Of a DNA stretch of 64,000 nucleotides, positions 1 through 8,224 are shown piece by piece; the first letter of the stretch is position 1; every line of letters starts with the position of its first letter. Under the pieces are notes generated by a model. The model saw only the letters and a program-made list of their open reading frames with translations, was not told where the DNA came from and did no database searches. The stretch comes from Ricordea florida. Its lineage: Eukaryota; Cnidaria; Anthozoa; Corallimorpharia; Ricordeidae. The position numbers and the translations under genes are program-made. The DNA is taken from assembly GCA_949710005.1 (NCBI GenBank), contig OX453287.1:16028560-16092559 (forward strand). Reading direction: 5' to 3'.

Positions 1-551
1 CTTACGCGTGTTTGAAACTTATCGCTTTAATCTTTGTCAAGACAAATTTCAATTGCAAATTTACTGAAGAGGTGATGGTTCTGAATTTTGGTATGTTTAA
101 AATGTAACGACTTTGCGGGATAAAAGTTAACGTCAATGTAATTAATTTAACTTGCCGTTCCCTCGCTGTCCTTCAGGGTTGATCGAGATTTATCGTCACT
201 CAGGTTTAGTTTAATTTTTTATTTAGTTTACCACATATGTCCTTGAGATACTTATGTGTCTCATGTGCAAGCTTTCTGTTCTCATTTAACTCTGGAAATT
301 AATCAACACTCCGTTGGCAGTGTGTCTGTCCATACCTGCCACTTTCCAAGGTCTCTATTCCGTCTTCCGAGAACCTTCCCAGTACTCTATTTCAAACGAA
401 GACTCGTCCACCGCGATTACTTTCTTCAAAACAAGAACTTCCATGTAGCCATGAATATTAACAGCTGATATTAACTGCCACAAAAAATGCTTCTAAAGGA
501 TTGGAAACTGTAAACTATAGAACACTGAGCCACATTTTCAGAATTTCTAAT
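1..551. other. AT-rich noncoding stretch
   Basis: I see no gene, RNA or clear repeat here. The short open frames have no recognisable domain or splice context. Confidence 0.5.
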
Positions 552-1440
552 TCAAGTGGCTCGGCGGCTCGCAAGTGAAACCACGAGAAGTGTTATTTTT
601 GAAACGGCTCGGGGGCTTGCCAGTCACACAATTGTCGTGACTAACAGGCCGCGGAGCCACTGACGTATATACCTTACTCGTTCTATAAACACTTGAGGTG
701 ATTGACGATCCGCCGAACCGCCGGGCCATTGATAGTGTATCTAATTGTCGAGAGTCGAGATTAAAATGTCGAGAGTCGAGGGTAACATGACGAGGGTCGA
801 GGGTAACTTAAAAAATATATTACAGTAATGTGAAAAATAAAAACATTATTATAAACCAGGAACTAACTTTGTTTTCATTATTTTCATGCCATACTCGCCG
901 AGTAAAAAAATTAACGTAAACACAGTGGATTGAAATAGGGTTACGTGAAGTACTAAAGAATAGGGGATGGCATGTCTGTTATCTTATATTAGCCTTCAAT
1001 GCCTGCCTGTTTGTTCATTGACTGCCCGATATATAAACATTGGATACTTTCAAACAGTTCTCTCTAGTTTATTTGGTATTTATTGGAAACTGTGCAATAC
1101 TAAACCACCAGTTCTAAAGCAGGATGTAGCCGTAGTCTATTGAGCGTTCGAGTGTAGTATATGCAGTTACTACACTCAAGACTATAAGGAGCGAAAAGTC
1201 ATTTGGCCGTGTCACGCAACGCTTTACTCAAAAAAAAAAAAAGAAAGAAAAGCTGACAAAGGAAAATTCTGTTTTGATTTTTATCTTATATTTTTAACTT
1301 TATTTTAATATATTTCTTAAAGTTATCTTCCACTCTCCACATTTTACTATTGACTTTCGACAATTAGATACACTCAGCCACAGAAATGTATACCTTACTC
1401 GATCTTTCATGATATCTTCAGTTAACCTGACTGGCGAGCC
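552..1440. repeat. mosaic of direct and inverted repeats (decayed MITE-like unit)
   Basis: A segment of about 50 bases around 732-782 (containing TGTATCTAATTGTCGA) returns inverted at about 1330-1378. A GTCGAGRGTCGAG motif is repeated in tandem at 748-808. Outside the inverted arms the string TATACCTTACTCG occurs in direct orientation at about 668 and 1387, and a GTGGCTCGGCGGCTCGC-like motif occurs near 557 and, inverted, near 1430. This fits a nonautonomous element of about 0.6 kb nested in related copies. No coding capacity is visible. Confidence 0.45.
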
Positions 1441-2353
1441 TCCGAGCCACTTGCTTAATAACCACTCCGAAAGTGGCCCTGCATTCTATAGTTGCTACCT
1501 CTATCGACGCGAGTAGCCAACGTTCGTGGATAACAAATCAGCTCTTTCGTCGACTGCGTAGGAACAATAACTTTATCCTTAATCCTTAATTAATGGAGCT
1601 TCATGCTTCGTTCACGTGGTTTTACCTCGATCGACATACTTTTAACTGAGATTAAAGTGTACCAAGCGTATAAGCTTATCAGCTTTTCAAACAGTACTCA
1701 CTGACTCGACAAGTTGAAGGAACCTGGATTTGCTTTTCATTACATTTCTGTTGGGGCTGTGCCGCTTCGGCCTACGATTTCCATGTTTCTGGTTCTCTTC
1801 GATGCCTTTGAGTTTATACAGAACTTCGCAGAGGACTTTGTCACGTTCGTCGCCTCTCACTTTCAGTTCGTCTCGCAGCTTCTGATTGTCTTCTACCACT
1901 TATTGTTTTTTTGCGTGAAGTCTCCTCCAGAAGAAGGACGCGATTTTGTCAGATATTTCTGCACTGTACTATATAATCACAGAGCCTTTGAGCAAAGACC
2001 GTTGAAATGAAGAGTCTGACCTTTGAATGAATCCGCGCGCGCCAGAAGTAATGTATTTAATTTTCGTTGGCGCTAAAAGATAATGTATTACTTCTCAGGG
2101 GGAGGGTGAGGGTTGAACAGTTCCAAGATTCGATCTTTTATATTATATATATATTTACTTGTTTTTATTATTTTTCTTATAATATTGACTTACTTCTATA
2201 TTTAAATATATCCAGGAACAGTAAGCTGATTTTCTATAAGGGCTCAGCCCGAGACAGAAGATCTATTGCCGCCCGAGGGAGGGCTGGTGATATTGTAGTG
2301 GTCAACACAAATAGGACATTTGCCAAGGAAACATACATGAAACGATGGAGTGA
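1441..2353. other. noncoding stretch
   Basis: Open frames occur on both strands, but they mirror each other and carry no domain that I recognise. Nothing else is apparent. Confidence 0.45.
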
Positions 2354-2551
2354 AGTGAAGGGAAAGATTATATTTACCGTCCTCATTGTAATGAAAACGT
2401 CTCCAGATATACTGACCGAAGGCACCAATTAATGTCCGTTAAACGAAAACGAGAAGCAAGGAGTAGCTCATCGGACTCTGACACCTCAGAAACGTCAGAG
2501 CTTGATCTACAGAACACTTCCCTGGAATCTTTCGATATCCAGAAGCGGTAA
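2354..2551 (+). pseudogene. zinc-finger-like exon fragment
   Basis: After an in-frame stop, this frame encodes a Cys-x2-Cys-like/His segment (HCNENVSRYTDRRHQL), then a basic stretch (SVKRKREARS) and a Ser/Asp/Glu-rich stretch. It ends at a TAA that overlaps a possible splice donor (CGGTAAAT). A Cys/His finger followed by acidic-serine sequence is often seen at the N-terminus of cnidarian transposon proteins; that link is from memory and is weak. The preceding open frame (2067-2432, other frame) joins near 2370, which suggests one ancestral reading frame with a frameshift. No partner exon was found. Confidence 0.3.
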
Positions 2552-3184
2552 ATGGACATTATATTATTTGTATTTTAATTCATTGCCTTTTCACGGGGTC
2601 GATAATTTCGAACAAAATATAGGCCACACTATTACTCAGTTTGTTGTTTCAAGTGATAACTTCCAGCCTTGATTGAAGAAACGACCTCTGAGATGCCAGT
2701 CTCCGGTTCACTATGTACGTGACATTGGTGCTTTCCTCGTATACCGGTACACGAGGGAACAAACCATTGTACTTTCTTTGTTTAGGAGTCACTGACTAGC
2801 TGTAATGTATTGATTGGTCTTATACAATTTTTTATAGTTTTTTAATTTTTTATAATTTCCTCTTTGGTATTGAAATAATAAGTCTGCCTATACTGACTTG
2901 AACGTCCCCTAGGTAGTGCGGTATATATGAGGGTAATGGCTTGACCTAAAATCATTTCAATGTCCCCTTGGGTAGTGTAAACCTGAAAACTAGAGTTTAT
3001 TTTTTCTCCTCTGCTAAGACTGTCAACTTGAGTGTCTCTGTGATTCTTGACATATTGCAGATTTATTATGCTGAAAACGTATTAGGCTGAAAGACAAGAG
3101 TCCAGATTTAGAACAGTCTCAACGAACGTGCTTTAAAACTTTTTTTATAATAGTGAACTAGTGAGCAGCACTCTGCGAACAGGG
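2552..3184. other. noncoding stretch
   Basis: AT-rich sequence without a supported gene. I see nothing beyond short T-runs. Confidence 0.4.
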
Positions 3185-3255
3185 TTTGTAAAACTGATGT
3201 ATTCTCCTACGCGTTTCGTCCGACTGTCGCGGACTTCTTCAGGGAGGTTTACAAA
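3185..3255 (-). ncRNA. hammerhead-ribozyme-like motif of Penelope type
   Basis: Read on the minus strand, the order of a type I hammerhead is present: an outer helix I (GTTTACAAA-like arms at 3185-3194 and 3247-3255), an inner helix I (CTCC/GGAG at 3204-3207 and 3243-3246), the core box CUGAAGA (3236-3242, canonical CUGANGA), a helix II stem GUCCG/CGGAC (3218-3222 with 3230-3234), the GAAA box (3214-3217) and a palindromic ACGCGU at the helix III position. One extra A sits between the core box and helix II, so activity is uncertain. Short palindromic helix III forms are known from Penelope-like retroelements. Probably a relict terminal repeat of such an element. Confidence 0.45.
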
Positions 3256-3375
3256 TGAGAATGACAGGCTTGTATTTATACATAGTGTGAGCCGCGTAAA
3301 TTACTTTTACAGATTTGTAGCGGATTCACGTAAGGGAAACAAGCTAGATTTTTACACAGGGCGTGACTAAGGTGT

Positions 3376-3410
3376 AGCATACGTGTGACAAATTTCTGTC
3401 ATGACGTATG
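3376..3410. repeat. small inverted repeat
   Basis: Arms GCATACGTGTGAC and GTCATGACGTATGC face each other across a 7-8 base loop. It lies just outside the left end of the virus-like gene cluster; its role is unknown. Confidence 0.4.
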
Positions 3411-3423
3411 CGTGACTTATTTA

Positions 3424-3469
3424 TTTTTGGGGACCACAGATTTAGTACTTAATCTGTAGTCCCCAAAAA
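3424..3469 (-). terminator. 19-bp hairpin after the leftmost gene
   Basis: Arms 3424-3442 and 3451-3469 pair at 18 of 19 positions around an 8-base loop. The hairpin begins one base after the stop codon of the minus-strand repeat gene at 3471. Hairpins as transcript-end signals are known in mimiviruses; the role here is inferred from position. Alternatively it is an unrelated foldback. Confidence 0.45.
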
Positions 3470-3470
3470 C

Positions 3471-3875
3471 TTACTTACAGAGGTTAGCTAATGTTACGGT
3501 TGTCTTGTAACAAACAGTACAATTGAGATCTGGCATTATCCGACTGATAACATTCTTGATACGAGCATGACTACAATTAAAGGTAGTCTTAAATATGATA
3601 GTCCTATCTAACAAAGACTTTTTCATAAGATTTCCATGTACCTTGCCACATGTTTCATAGCAAGGTACATGGAAATTTCCACGTACCTTGCCATATGTCT
3701 CATTGCAAGGTACCTGGAAATTTCCATGTACCTTGCCATATGTTTCATTGCATGGTACATGGAAATTTCCATGTACCTTAACCTGTGAAGTGCAAGAAGG
3801 TAAATGGAAATTTCCATGTACTCTTACATGTTTAGTGCAGGTTTTGCTTTTCACTTGCGTTACGTTTGGTAGATA
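3471..3875 (-). CDS. hypothetical protein with 15-residue repeats
   Basis: The frame is open from 3875 but has no ATG near its start (first near-start codon GTG at 3854). The protein holds about four copies of a 15-residue unit of the form VHGNFHVPCNETYGK, encoded by a 45-bp tandem repeat, followed by a 55-residue tail rich in Cys, Lys and Thr without repeats. No family is recognised. It is the last minus-strand gene of the virus-like cluster and its stop abuts the 19-bp hairpin, so it is probably part of the element. The missing start, and an overlapping open frame just upstream (3860-4027) that fits the cluster, suggest the true N-terminus lies there and was lost by frameshift. The repeats could form a fibre-like or spacer region; that is a guess. 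Confidence 0.45.
   Translation of the reverse strand, partial: YLPNVTQVKSKTCTKHVRVHGNFHLPSCTSQVKVHGNFHVPCNETYGKVHGNFQVPCNETYGKVRGNFHVPCYETCGKVHGNLMKKSLLDRTIIFKTTFNCSHARIKNVISRIMPDLNCTVCYKTTVTLANLCK
3631..3825. repeat. 45-bp palindromic tandem repeat
   Basis: The segment TTTCCATGTACCTTGC recurs at 3631, 3676, 3721, 3766 and 3811, an exact 45-base period. Each junction forms the palindrome GGTACATGGAAATTTCCATGTACC or a close variant. Because 45 is a multiple of three and the unit is near-palindromic, both strands stay open in several frames. The last unit is the most diverged. Confidence 0.85.
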
Positions 3876-4027
3876 TCATGGCCTTTGAGATAAATTTTAC
3901 CACATGAAGTGATTTCTTGGGAAAATTTAACTTCTTCTTTAGAAATCTTACCAGCCTAAATTCGCGTTTGACCTCCCTTGGTACAAATGTCATTCAACTG
4001 GCTGATTATTGCCAAAAAATCAGCATT
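3860..4027 (-). pseudogene. decayed small gene of the virus-like element
   Basis: A minus-strand frame reads about 50 residues with a single TAG at 3956-3958. The C-terminal part (AGKISKEEVKFSQ... then CGKIYLKGHDIYQT) has the charged and hydrophobic spacing of real protein. An ATG at 4024-4026 lies at the start but in a neighbouring frame across a T-run. It sits between the 82-residue gene and the repeat gene, so it may be the original N-terminal half of the latter. Function is unknown. Confidence 0.35.
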
Positions 4028-4057
4028 TTAGAATATCCCGTTTGCTTTTAGAACGTG

Positions 4058-4306
4058 TTATATGTTCTCAGAGGCTTGATTCTCATCAACCTTCCTACGA
4101 TTCTCAAAGTCAAGAAGAGCCATTCGTTTCTCTTGATAAGCAGCATAGTCTTTCTGGTACTTTTCCATGGCTTTGTCATGCCTCTCCCTTTCAAGTTGGA
4201 GATCAGTTGAAGATGAGCCGCTAATGACCTTTGCTAAATAATTTCCACCAATGAAGGCTGTTGCATTGAGGACTGCCCCTCCAAGCATGATTGCTATAGT
4301 CGCCAT
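4058..4306 (-). CDS. small membrane-anchored coiled-coil protein
   Basis: 82 residues. The N-terminus (about residues 3-25) is a hydrophobic segment rich in Gly and Ala (MLGGAVLNATAFIGGNYLA). Residues about 36-75 are a highly charged probable coiled coil (LERERHDKAMEKYQKDYAAYQEKR). It starts at an ATG preceded by an A/T-rich leader. It belongs to the run of small membrane proteins at the 3' side of the capsid and ATPase genes and is probably a minor structural or membrane protein of the virus-like element; this is inferred from position only. I recall similar small proteins in related cnidarian elements but give no name. Confidence 0.6.
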   Translation of the reverse strand: MATIAIMLGGAVLNATAFIGGNYLAKVISGSSSTDLQLERERHDKAMEKYQKDYAAYQEKRMALLDFENRRKVDENQASENI

Positions 4307-4379
4307 TTAAGCATTTGTTGTACTAATTCTTAAACAATTTTAGCGAATGCACAGTGACACTTAGAATTTGGTTTCATCA

Positions 4380-4784
4380 TTACTTGTTGTTCTTGAAAAG
4401 TTTTAAGATTGGATATAATAATGCGATCATTGACAGCATTCCAAACGTAAATGATACTAATGTGTGTGGTCCTGGTGGTTTTTCTGTAGCCTCTTCTTCT
4501 GGCTTGTTGGTCTCATCAAGATCCTTATCCATATCTCTCAAAAGATACCACGTCAGTTTAGGCTCCTTGTCATAATATTCATGTCTATTTTCTCGTTTGT
4601 AGTACCATTTGGTAAGCTCTTTATTACTCGGCATGGGGTCGATTTCAACCTCTGAGTATCTCTCAACAGAAAGATACTCAGCTTCATGTAAAGCATTAAC
4701 GTATGATTGTCTTATGTGTCTCATAAGATCAATGATATAATCAGTTTGAGCAAATTTAATTGCTTCAGTGAAATTCCTAGCCAT
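4380..4784 (-). CDS. hypothetical protein with C-terminal membrane segment
   Basis: 134 residues from the ATG at 4782-4784, which overlaps the stop of the upstream gene as TAATG. The frame continues upstream only to a GTG, so this ATG is the natural start. The N-terminal 90 residues are soluble and rich in Tyr, Arg and Glu (DYIIDLMRHIRQSYVNALHEAE), then comes an acidic Pro/Glu linker. A hydrophobic segment near residues 109-130 (LVSFTFGMLSMIALLYPILKLF) is followed by a short basic tail, suggesting a tail-anchored protein. No family recognised. Its coupling to the upstream two-helix membrane protein suggests a shared role, perhaps in the virion membrane or capsid vertex. Confidence 0.6.
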   Translation of the reverse strand: MARNFTEAIKFAQTDYIIDLMRHIRQSYVNALHEAEYLSVERYSEVEIDPMPSNKELTKWYYKRENRHEYYDKEPKLTWYLLRDMDKDLDETNKPEEEATEKPPGPHTLVSFTFGMLSMIALLYPILKLFKNNK

Positions 4785-5005
4785 TAGACACTTGTGGGTA
4801 GTATCTTCCGATCCTCTAAATACTTTTTGACATATATAGCTATAGCCAGCAGGATAACCCACTTGACATAGTTCATGATATTGGTCGTTGGGTCGCCGAT
4901 GATCGACTCCCGAAGAGCCTTTTTGACAAGCCAGCCCATCCCAGCCGACAATCCAATGAGCACTGCAGAGTCAGTAACTGTCTTTACGAGCTTATTCTCA
5001 GCCAT
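4784..5005 (-). CDS. small two-helix membrane protein
   Basis: 73 residues with two hydrophobic helices, roughly residues 12-30 (AVLIGLSAGMGWLVKKAL) and 45-60 (YVKWVILLAIAIYVKKYL), each ending in lysines. The start ATG lies 7 bases after the stop of the preceding gene, and its own stop overlaps the next start (TAATG). Such tight coupling argues that it is a real gene despite its size. No known family; a holin-like or capsid-membrane role cannot be told apart from sequence. Confidence 0.6.
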   Translation of the reverse strand: MAENKLVKTVTDSAVLIGLSAGMGWLVKKALRESIIGDPTTNIMNYVKWVILLAIAIYVKKYLEDRKILPTSV

Positions 5006-5012
5006 TTGTGGA

Positions 5013-5450
5013 TTACATCCATCTACTTTTTAAGTTGGTTTCCTCTTCTTTGACGGGCTGGCTTACATTATTATCAACTTTAGGTTGTGGCGGGTTCAAT
5101 ACAATAGTTGGTGTTGGTATATGCAAATCAGCTATCCTATCTCGATAGTTTGTCCATAGGCTATAGGCGGTGAGGCCAATTGCACCTATGGCCAGAATAA
5201 TAGTTTGGGACGACATATATTTTGGTACCCAATCACCCCCTCCACCAACAGAACTACCCTTCTCCTCTTTCTTTGCACTCTCTTCCCTTTCCTTCTTCTC
5301 CCTTTCCTCTTCACGTTTCAAAGCCTCTCTAGCCCTCTTGTTCTTTTCTGATAACGTTTTACCAGCCTGAACTCGCTTGGGGTCTTTGACCTTTGTTTTG
5401 ACAGAAGGCTCTCTAGTAATCTGCTCAATCTGACTTGTTTCTTCAGACAT
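5013..5450 (-). CDS. basic coiled-coil protein with one membrane segment
   Basis: 145 residues. Residues 18-40 are basic (KTKVKDPKRVQAGKTLSEKNKR), followed by a highly charged Glu/Lys/Arg helix to about residue 65 and a Gly-rich hinge (SSVGGGGDWVPKY). A hydrophobic segment lies near residues 82-101 (TIILAIGAIGLTAYSLW), then a Pro/Asn-rich C-terminal half. The basic N-terminus with a single transmembrane helix recalls the small DNA- or membrane-associated virion proteins (PX-like) of Polinton-type elements; this is an analogy from memory. The gene is preceded by a 68-bp leader shared with the next gene upstream, and both proteins begin MSE. Confidence 0.6.
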   Translation of the reverse strand: MSEETSQIEQITREPSVKTKVKDPKRVQAGKTLSEKNKRAREALKREEEREKKEREESAKKEEKGSSVGGGGDWVPKYMSSQTIILAIGAIGLTAYSLWTNYRDRIADLHIPTPTIVLNPPQPKVDNNVSQPVKEEETNLKSRWM

Positions 5451-5509
5451 GTTTTGAGTTAATCTAGTGTAACCTTTAAGTCTCCTAGTAAGTTGTATAC
5501 TAGGAAACT
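5442..5509 (-). promoter_or_regulatory. 68-bp repeated leader with hairpin, copy 2
   Basis: This leader, running through the first codons of the gene starting at 5450, matches the segment at 5953-6020 without gaps over 68 bases with a modest number of mismatches. It holds an inverted repeat AAGTCTCCTA (5478-5487) / TAGGAAACT (5501-5509) about 30 bases upstream of the ATG. A shared promoter or 5' leader, or an end signal for the upstream gene, are the two readings. Confidence 0.55.
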
Positions 5510-5520
5510 AAACATTTATA

Positions 5521-5961
5521 TTAAAAGATTAGTAACCAAGCTGTGGTTGCAACTACAGCTGCAAATGTTAATACTTTCACTAGAATAGTCTTTAGCGCTG
5601 TGTGTCTTACTCCATTACTGTCCATCACTGAATACACTTCCTTACCATCTCTAAATAACACATAATTTACTTCATTCTCACCCCCATCATTTTCCAATTC
5701 CAAGCGAAAGTATATACGCCCACTATTATGTAACGTGAAATGGGCAACCTTCATTCTCCTATCCTTTCTCATCTTTTCAACTATATTAGTTAATGCGTTT
5801 GTTAGATTAGTGCAATTACAAGTCTTTACTTCCTCATTATCTTTCGATAACAAGTATATGAGTATATCCCCATTATCTTGCTTCTCGATAACACCATGCG
5901 TGACTTTCTTATTATTTCTTTCAACACCAGACTCTTTAGTTTGCACTTCTTGTTCAGACAT
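5521..5961 (-). CDS. hypothetical protein with C-terminal membrane anchor
   Basis: 146 residues from the ATG at 5959-5961; the longer frame upstream lacks a convincing start and would run through the repeated leader. The N-terminus is hydrophilic. The middle part (residues about 35-120) alternates beta-like hydrophobic residues (DILIYLLSKD, HFTLHNSGRIYFRLELEN, NYVLFRDGKEVYSVM), suggesting a beta-sandwich or jelly-roll-like domain. The last 20 residues are a membrane segment (VLTFAAVVATTAWLLIF). No family recognised. The leader is duplicated before the next gene, so the two genes are probably co-regulated. Confidence 0.6.
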   Translation of the reverse strand: MSEQEVQTKESGVERNNKKVTHGVIEKQDNGDILIYLLSKDNEEVKTCNCTNLTNALTNIVEKMRKDRRMKVAHFTLHNSGRIYFRLELENDGGENEVNYVLFRDGKEVYSVMDSNGVRHTALKTILVKVLTFAAVVATTAWLLIF

Positions 5962-6020
5962 GTTATGAGTTAATCTATTGTAACCTTTAAGTCTCCTAAT
6001 AAGGGTCATACTAGGAAACT
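5953..6020 (-). promoter_or_regulatory. 68-bp repeated leader with hairpin, copy 1
   Basis: The partner of the leader at 5442-5509, covering the start codon at 5961 and the bases upstream. The inverted repeat AAGTCTCCTA (5989-5998) / TAGGAAACTT (6012-6021) is kept while the loop differs, so the stem looks conserved for its structure. Confidence 0.55.
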
Positions 6021-6061
6021 TTCACATACTTAGTCTTATTCTTACCCTTAATTATACATTC

Positions 6062-6910
6062 TTATTCATCATCACTCTCTTCGCCACTACTCTCTTCGTC
6101 ACTACTTGATGAAGAATCATCATCATACAGGAATGAGGTTTTGTTGTATTCAATTCGTGTAAGTTTAACTTCTCTCACACGTAATTGAACAGATGCACCA
6201 AATGGAGTATTTCCATGACTACCAAAATATATACCTTGTAAATCAAGAATTATTTTGGCAGTTGTTAAATCAGGCATATCACCAATGTCTGACAAAAAAT
6301 TTCCAAATGGTTGTTCATCGTCTTCAGAATCGTATTTTTTAGTCCAACACTTCATCTTCTTACCAGTGTCTTTGGTGTGTAATTTCAAGTAAGCTACTGC
6401 TTTCCCCTTTTTGTTGTAGCTATATATGGGTTTCACTGCCGATGTCAGATCTTCACCAGCATCTTTACATGCAGATTTAGTTGCCTTTGATGTTTTGGAA
6501 TATCCATTCCCCAAAGATTTAGCCACTAGATCTACCAAGGCTTCAAAGGTTTCAAAAGTGTACTTTTCAAGACCTGTAGGCTCATTCATAGTTTCTGTGC
6601 TTGTCAATGGGTATATGATTTGTAACCCATCCATGTTATCTACAGTCTTTTTAGTATCATCAACTCCCCATGGCCATGATCTTGAAATACTCCAAACGTT
6701 TTGTTCAGGTAACTCAATACATATTGGACGATTTACTTCCTTCTTATCAGCGAAGTAAACTTTTGAGTATGAACCACCCCACTTGTTGGGTTTGGGCTCT
6801 CCAATATGGACCTTATTCCACTTCATTTTACGAGAAGGTTTTATCAAATAAGGCTTTGACAAACGAGTTTTCATTGATGAAGTTGAAGAAGCATTTGAGG
6901 ATTGTGACAT
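6062..6910 (-). CDS. putative single-stranded DNA-binding protein with acidic tail
   Basis: 282 residues from the ATG at 6908-6910; the upstream extension has only a GTG. The Ser/Lys-rich N-terminus leads to a folded region with conserved-looking strands (KVHIGEPKP, NVWSISRSWPWGV, LQIIYPLTS). The C-terminal third (TAKIILDLQGIYFG followed by FGASVQLRVREVKL) resembles in pattern the last strands of the predicted OB-fold ssDNA-binding proteins of large DNA viruses (DUF5871-like). The last 20 residues are almost all Asp, Glu and Ser, as in many ssDNA-binding proteins. The assignment is inference; a minor capsid protein is the alternative. It lies between two membrane-protein genes. Confidence 0.5.
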   Translation of the reverse strand: MSQSSNASSTSSMKTRLSKPYLIKPSRKMKWNKVHIGEPKPNKWGGSYSKVYFADKKEVNRPICIELPEQNVWSISRSWPWGVDDTKKTVDNMDGLQIIYPLTSTETMNEPTGLEKYTFETFEALVDLVAKSLGNGYSKTSKATKSACKDAGEDLTSAVKPIYSYNKKGKAVAYLKLHTKDTGKKMKCWTKKYDSEDDEQPFGNFLSDIGDMPDLTTAKIILDLQGIYFGSHGNTPFGASVQLRVREVKLTRIEYNKTSFLYDDDSSSSSDEESSGEESDDE

Positions 6911-6975
6911 GTTGTTTGATCTCTTTGAGTATGCCTTTAGGGGGAAACCTACCAACTCAACTTTCAATTTTTTCT

Positions 6976-7518
6976 TCACCGAACAGTGTCAACTCCAACT
7001 TCATCTGTATTGGCTAGATCATAAAATGTGGTGGGAAGGGCGGGTTCTCTTGTCTTGAAATGCTTGAGGGCGGTAATGGCTATTATTAGTAATGTAGCAA
7101 TCACACCACCATGTACTACTATTGAACCAGAAGCTTCTGACAGCCACTGCTTGATCAATTGATTGTTCTTCCAATCCTTTACTAAAGCGTCTGGCTCATC
7201 TATTCCGCCGTAACCACTAAGACACCAGTTGACTAGTCTGACCAATAGATGTAAAGGAGGATCAATTAGTCCGTCAGCCATATTCTTACCCGACACCATC
7301 TTGTACCTCTTGTAGTACTTCTCGACATCCTTATCCGATAATTTGTGTACATCGCCTAGTGTCATTTGCATACCAAGATACTCTTTGGTTGACCCTAGAC
7401 AAGCTAATATTGAGAGCTCTTCTCTTTTGGATTTCAAATCATCATCGCTAATGGTTGGTGTTGATTGATGACTATCCACCACAGTTTCACCATTCATGAT
7501 TTCTTCGGGAGTTGTCAT
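6976..7518 (-). CDS. hypothetical membrane protein next to packaging ATPase
   Basis: 180 residues. The start ATG overlaps the TGA of the packaging ATPase gene by four bases (ATGA), so the start is firm. Residues 30-80 are a charged helical domain (LGSTKEYLGMQ, LSDKDVEKYYKRYKMVSGK). Residues about 138-157 form a membrane helix (VVHGGVIATLLIIAITAL) followed by a short hydrophilic tail. I do not know its function. Linkage to the ATPase and capsid gene suggests a structural or packaging role, and I recall related proteins in other cnidarian virus-like elements. Confidence 0.65.
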   Translation of the reverse strand: MTTPEEIMNGETVVDSHQSTPTISDDDLKSKREELSILACLGSTKEYLGMQMTLGDVHKLSDKDVEKYYKRYKMVSGKNMADGLIDPPLHLLVRLVNWCLSGYGGIDEPDALVKDWKNNQLIKQWLSEASGSIVVHGGVIATLLIIAITALKHFKTREPALPTTFYDLANTDEVGVDTVR

Positions 7519-8153
7519 GGTTGTGCCGTTAGAGTCGGTATTTCTAAATAGTTTTTGAATGGATGTCTAAGGGAGAAGCATAGCCTGGCATACTTTTCAT
7601 TCATAAGATGTTTCTTGAGTGTCTTCCACGTTTCAACATCCAGGTCTCCGCCGTACTCCTCGAGAAGCATCTTCATCGCCGTTTGTGATGGATTGTGGAA
7701 TGAGACCACACAAGCTACATTTTCACGGAATGGTTTGGCTATAGATGTCAGTTGTTGAGTGAGAACCCACACTGATATCCCCATATGTCTCCCAGAGAAG
7801 GCCAAACCGATGAATTTGTTGCACCTATTCTTCAGATCCTTGGAAACGGCGCAATCATCCAATATTATGAGCGTATTCATACCTGAGAAGAACGATTCAC
7901 AATCCATCAACAAATTGTTGATTTCGTCATGATCACTCGCATCTGGCGACAGTACAAAGAATCGTTTGTCCCCCTTGGCAAAGCCTCTATAAGTCTTGTT
8001 ATGGGCATATGTTGGACAAATCAACAAAATATAATCGAACACTTGCCTATAGTGGCCTCGAAGCTGTTCCACTATGTATTGGGTCTTTCCACAATTCGTG
8101 GGACCAGTGATGATACAATTGAATGGAATCATATCTTTGAGTTCATTCATCAT
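7515..8153 (-). CDS. A32/FtsK-type DNA packaging ATPase
   Basis: 212 residues, the usual length for packaging ATPases of Polinton and adenovirus-related elements. Walker A GPTNCGKT lies at residues 17-24, Walker B LIILDD at 95-100, and a sensor-like VWVLTQQ about 30 residues later, as in the A32/HerA-FtsK family, which uses ATP to drive viral DNA into the capsid. The position directly after the capsid gene fits. The frame is intact from an AT-rich leader containing a hairpin (8182-8216). Two ATGs are adjacent at the start. Confidence 0.85.
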   Translation of the reverse strand: MMNELKDMIPFNCIITGPTNCGKTQYIVEQLRGHYRQVFDYILLICPTYAHNKTYRGFAKGDKRFFVLSPDASDHDEINNLLMDCESFFSGMNTLIILDDCAVSKDLKNRCNKFIGLAFSGRHMGISVWVLTQQLTSIAKPFRENVACVVSFHNPSQTAMKMLLEEYGGDLDVETWKTLKKHLMNEKYARLCFSLRHPFKNYLEIPTLTAQP

Positions 8154-8181
8154 TACTCAATACATTAATCCCCTTATATTG

Positions 8182-8216
8182 ATGTTTCTTCTCATGACAA
8201 CGTGAGAAGAAAACAT
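8182..8216 (-). terminator. hairpin between capsid and ATPase genes
   Basis: ATGTTTCTTCTCA (8182-8194) pairs with TGAGAAGAAAACAT (8203-8216) with one bulge, around an 8-base loop. It lies 9 bases after the capsid stop codon and about 30 bases before the ATPase start, so it may end one transcript or lead the next. Confidence 0.45.
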
Positions 8217-8224
8217 ATAGCGGT

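Noticed and set aside
3631-3830. CRISPR array
   Set aside because: The 45-base units are contiguous tandem repeats without spacers, in a eukaryotic context.
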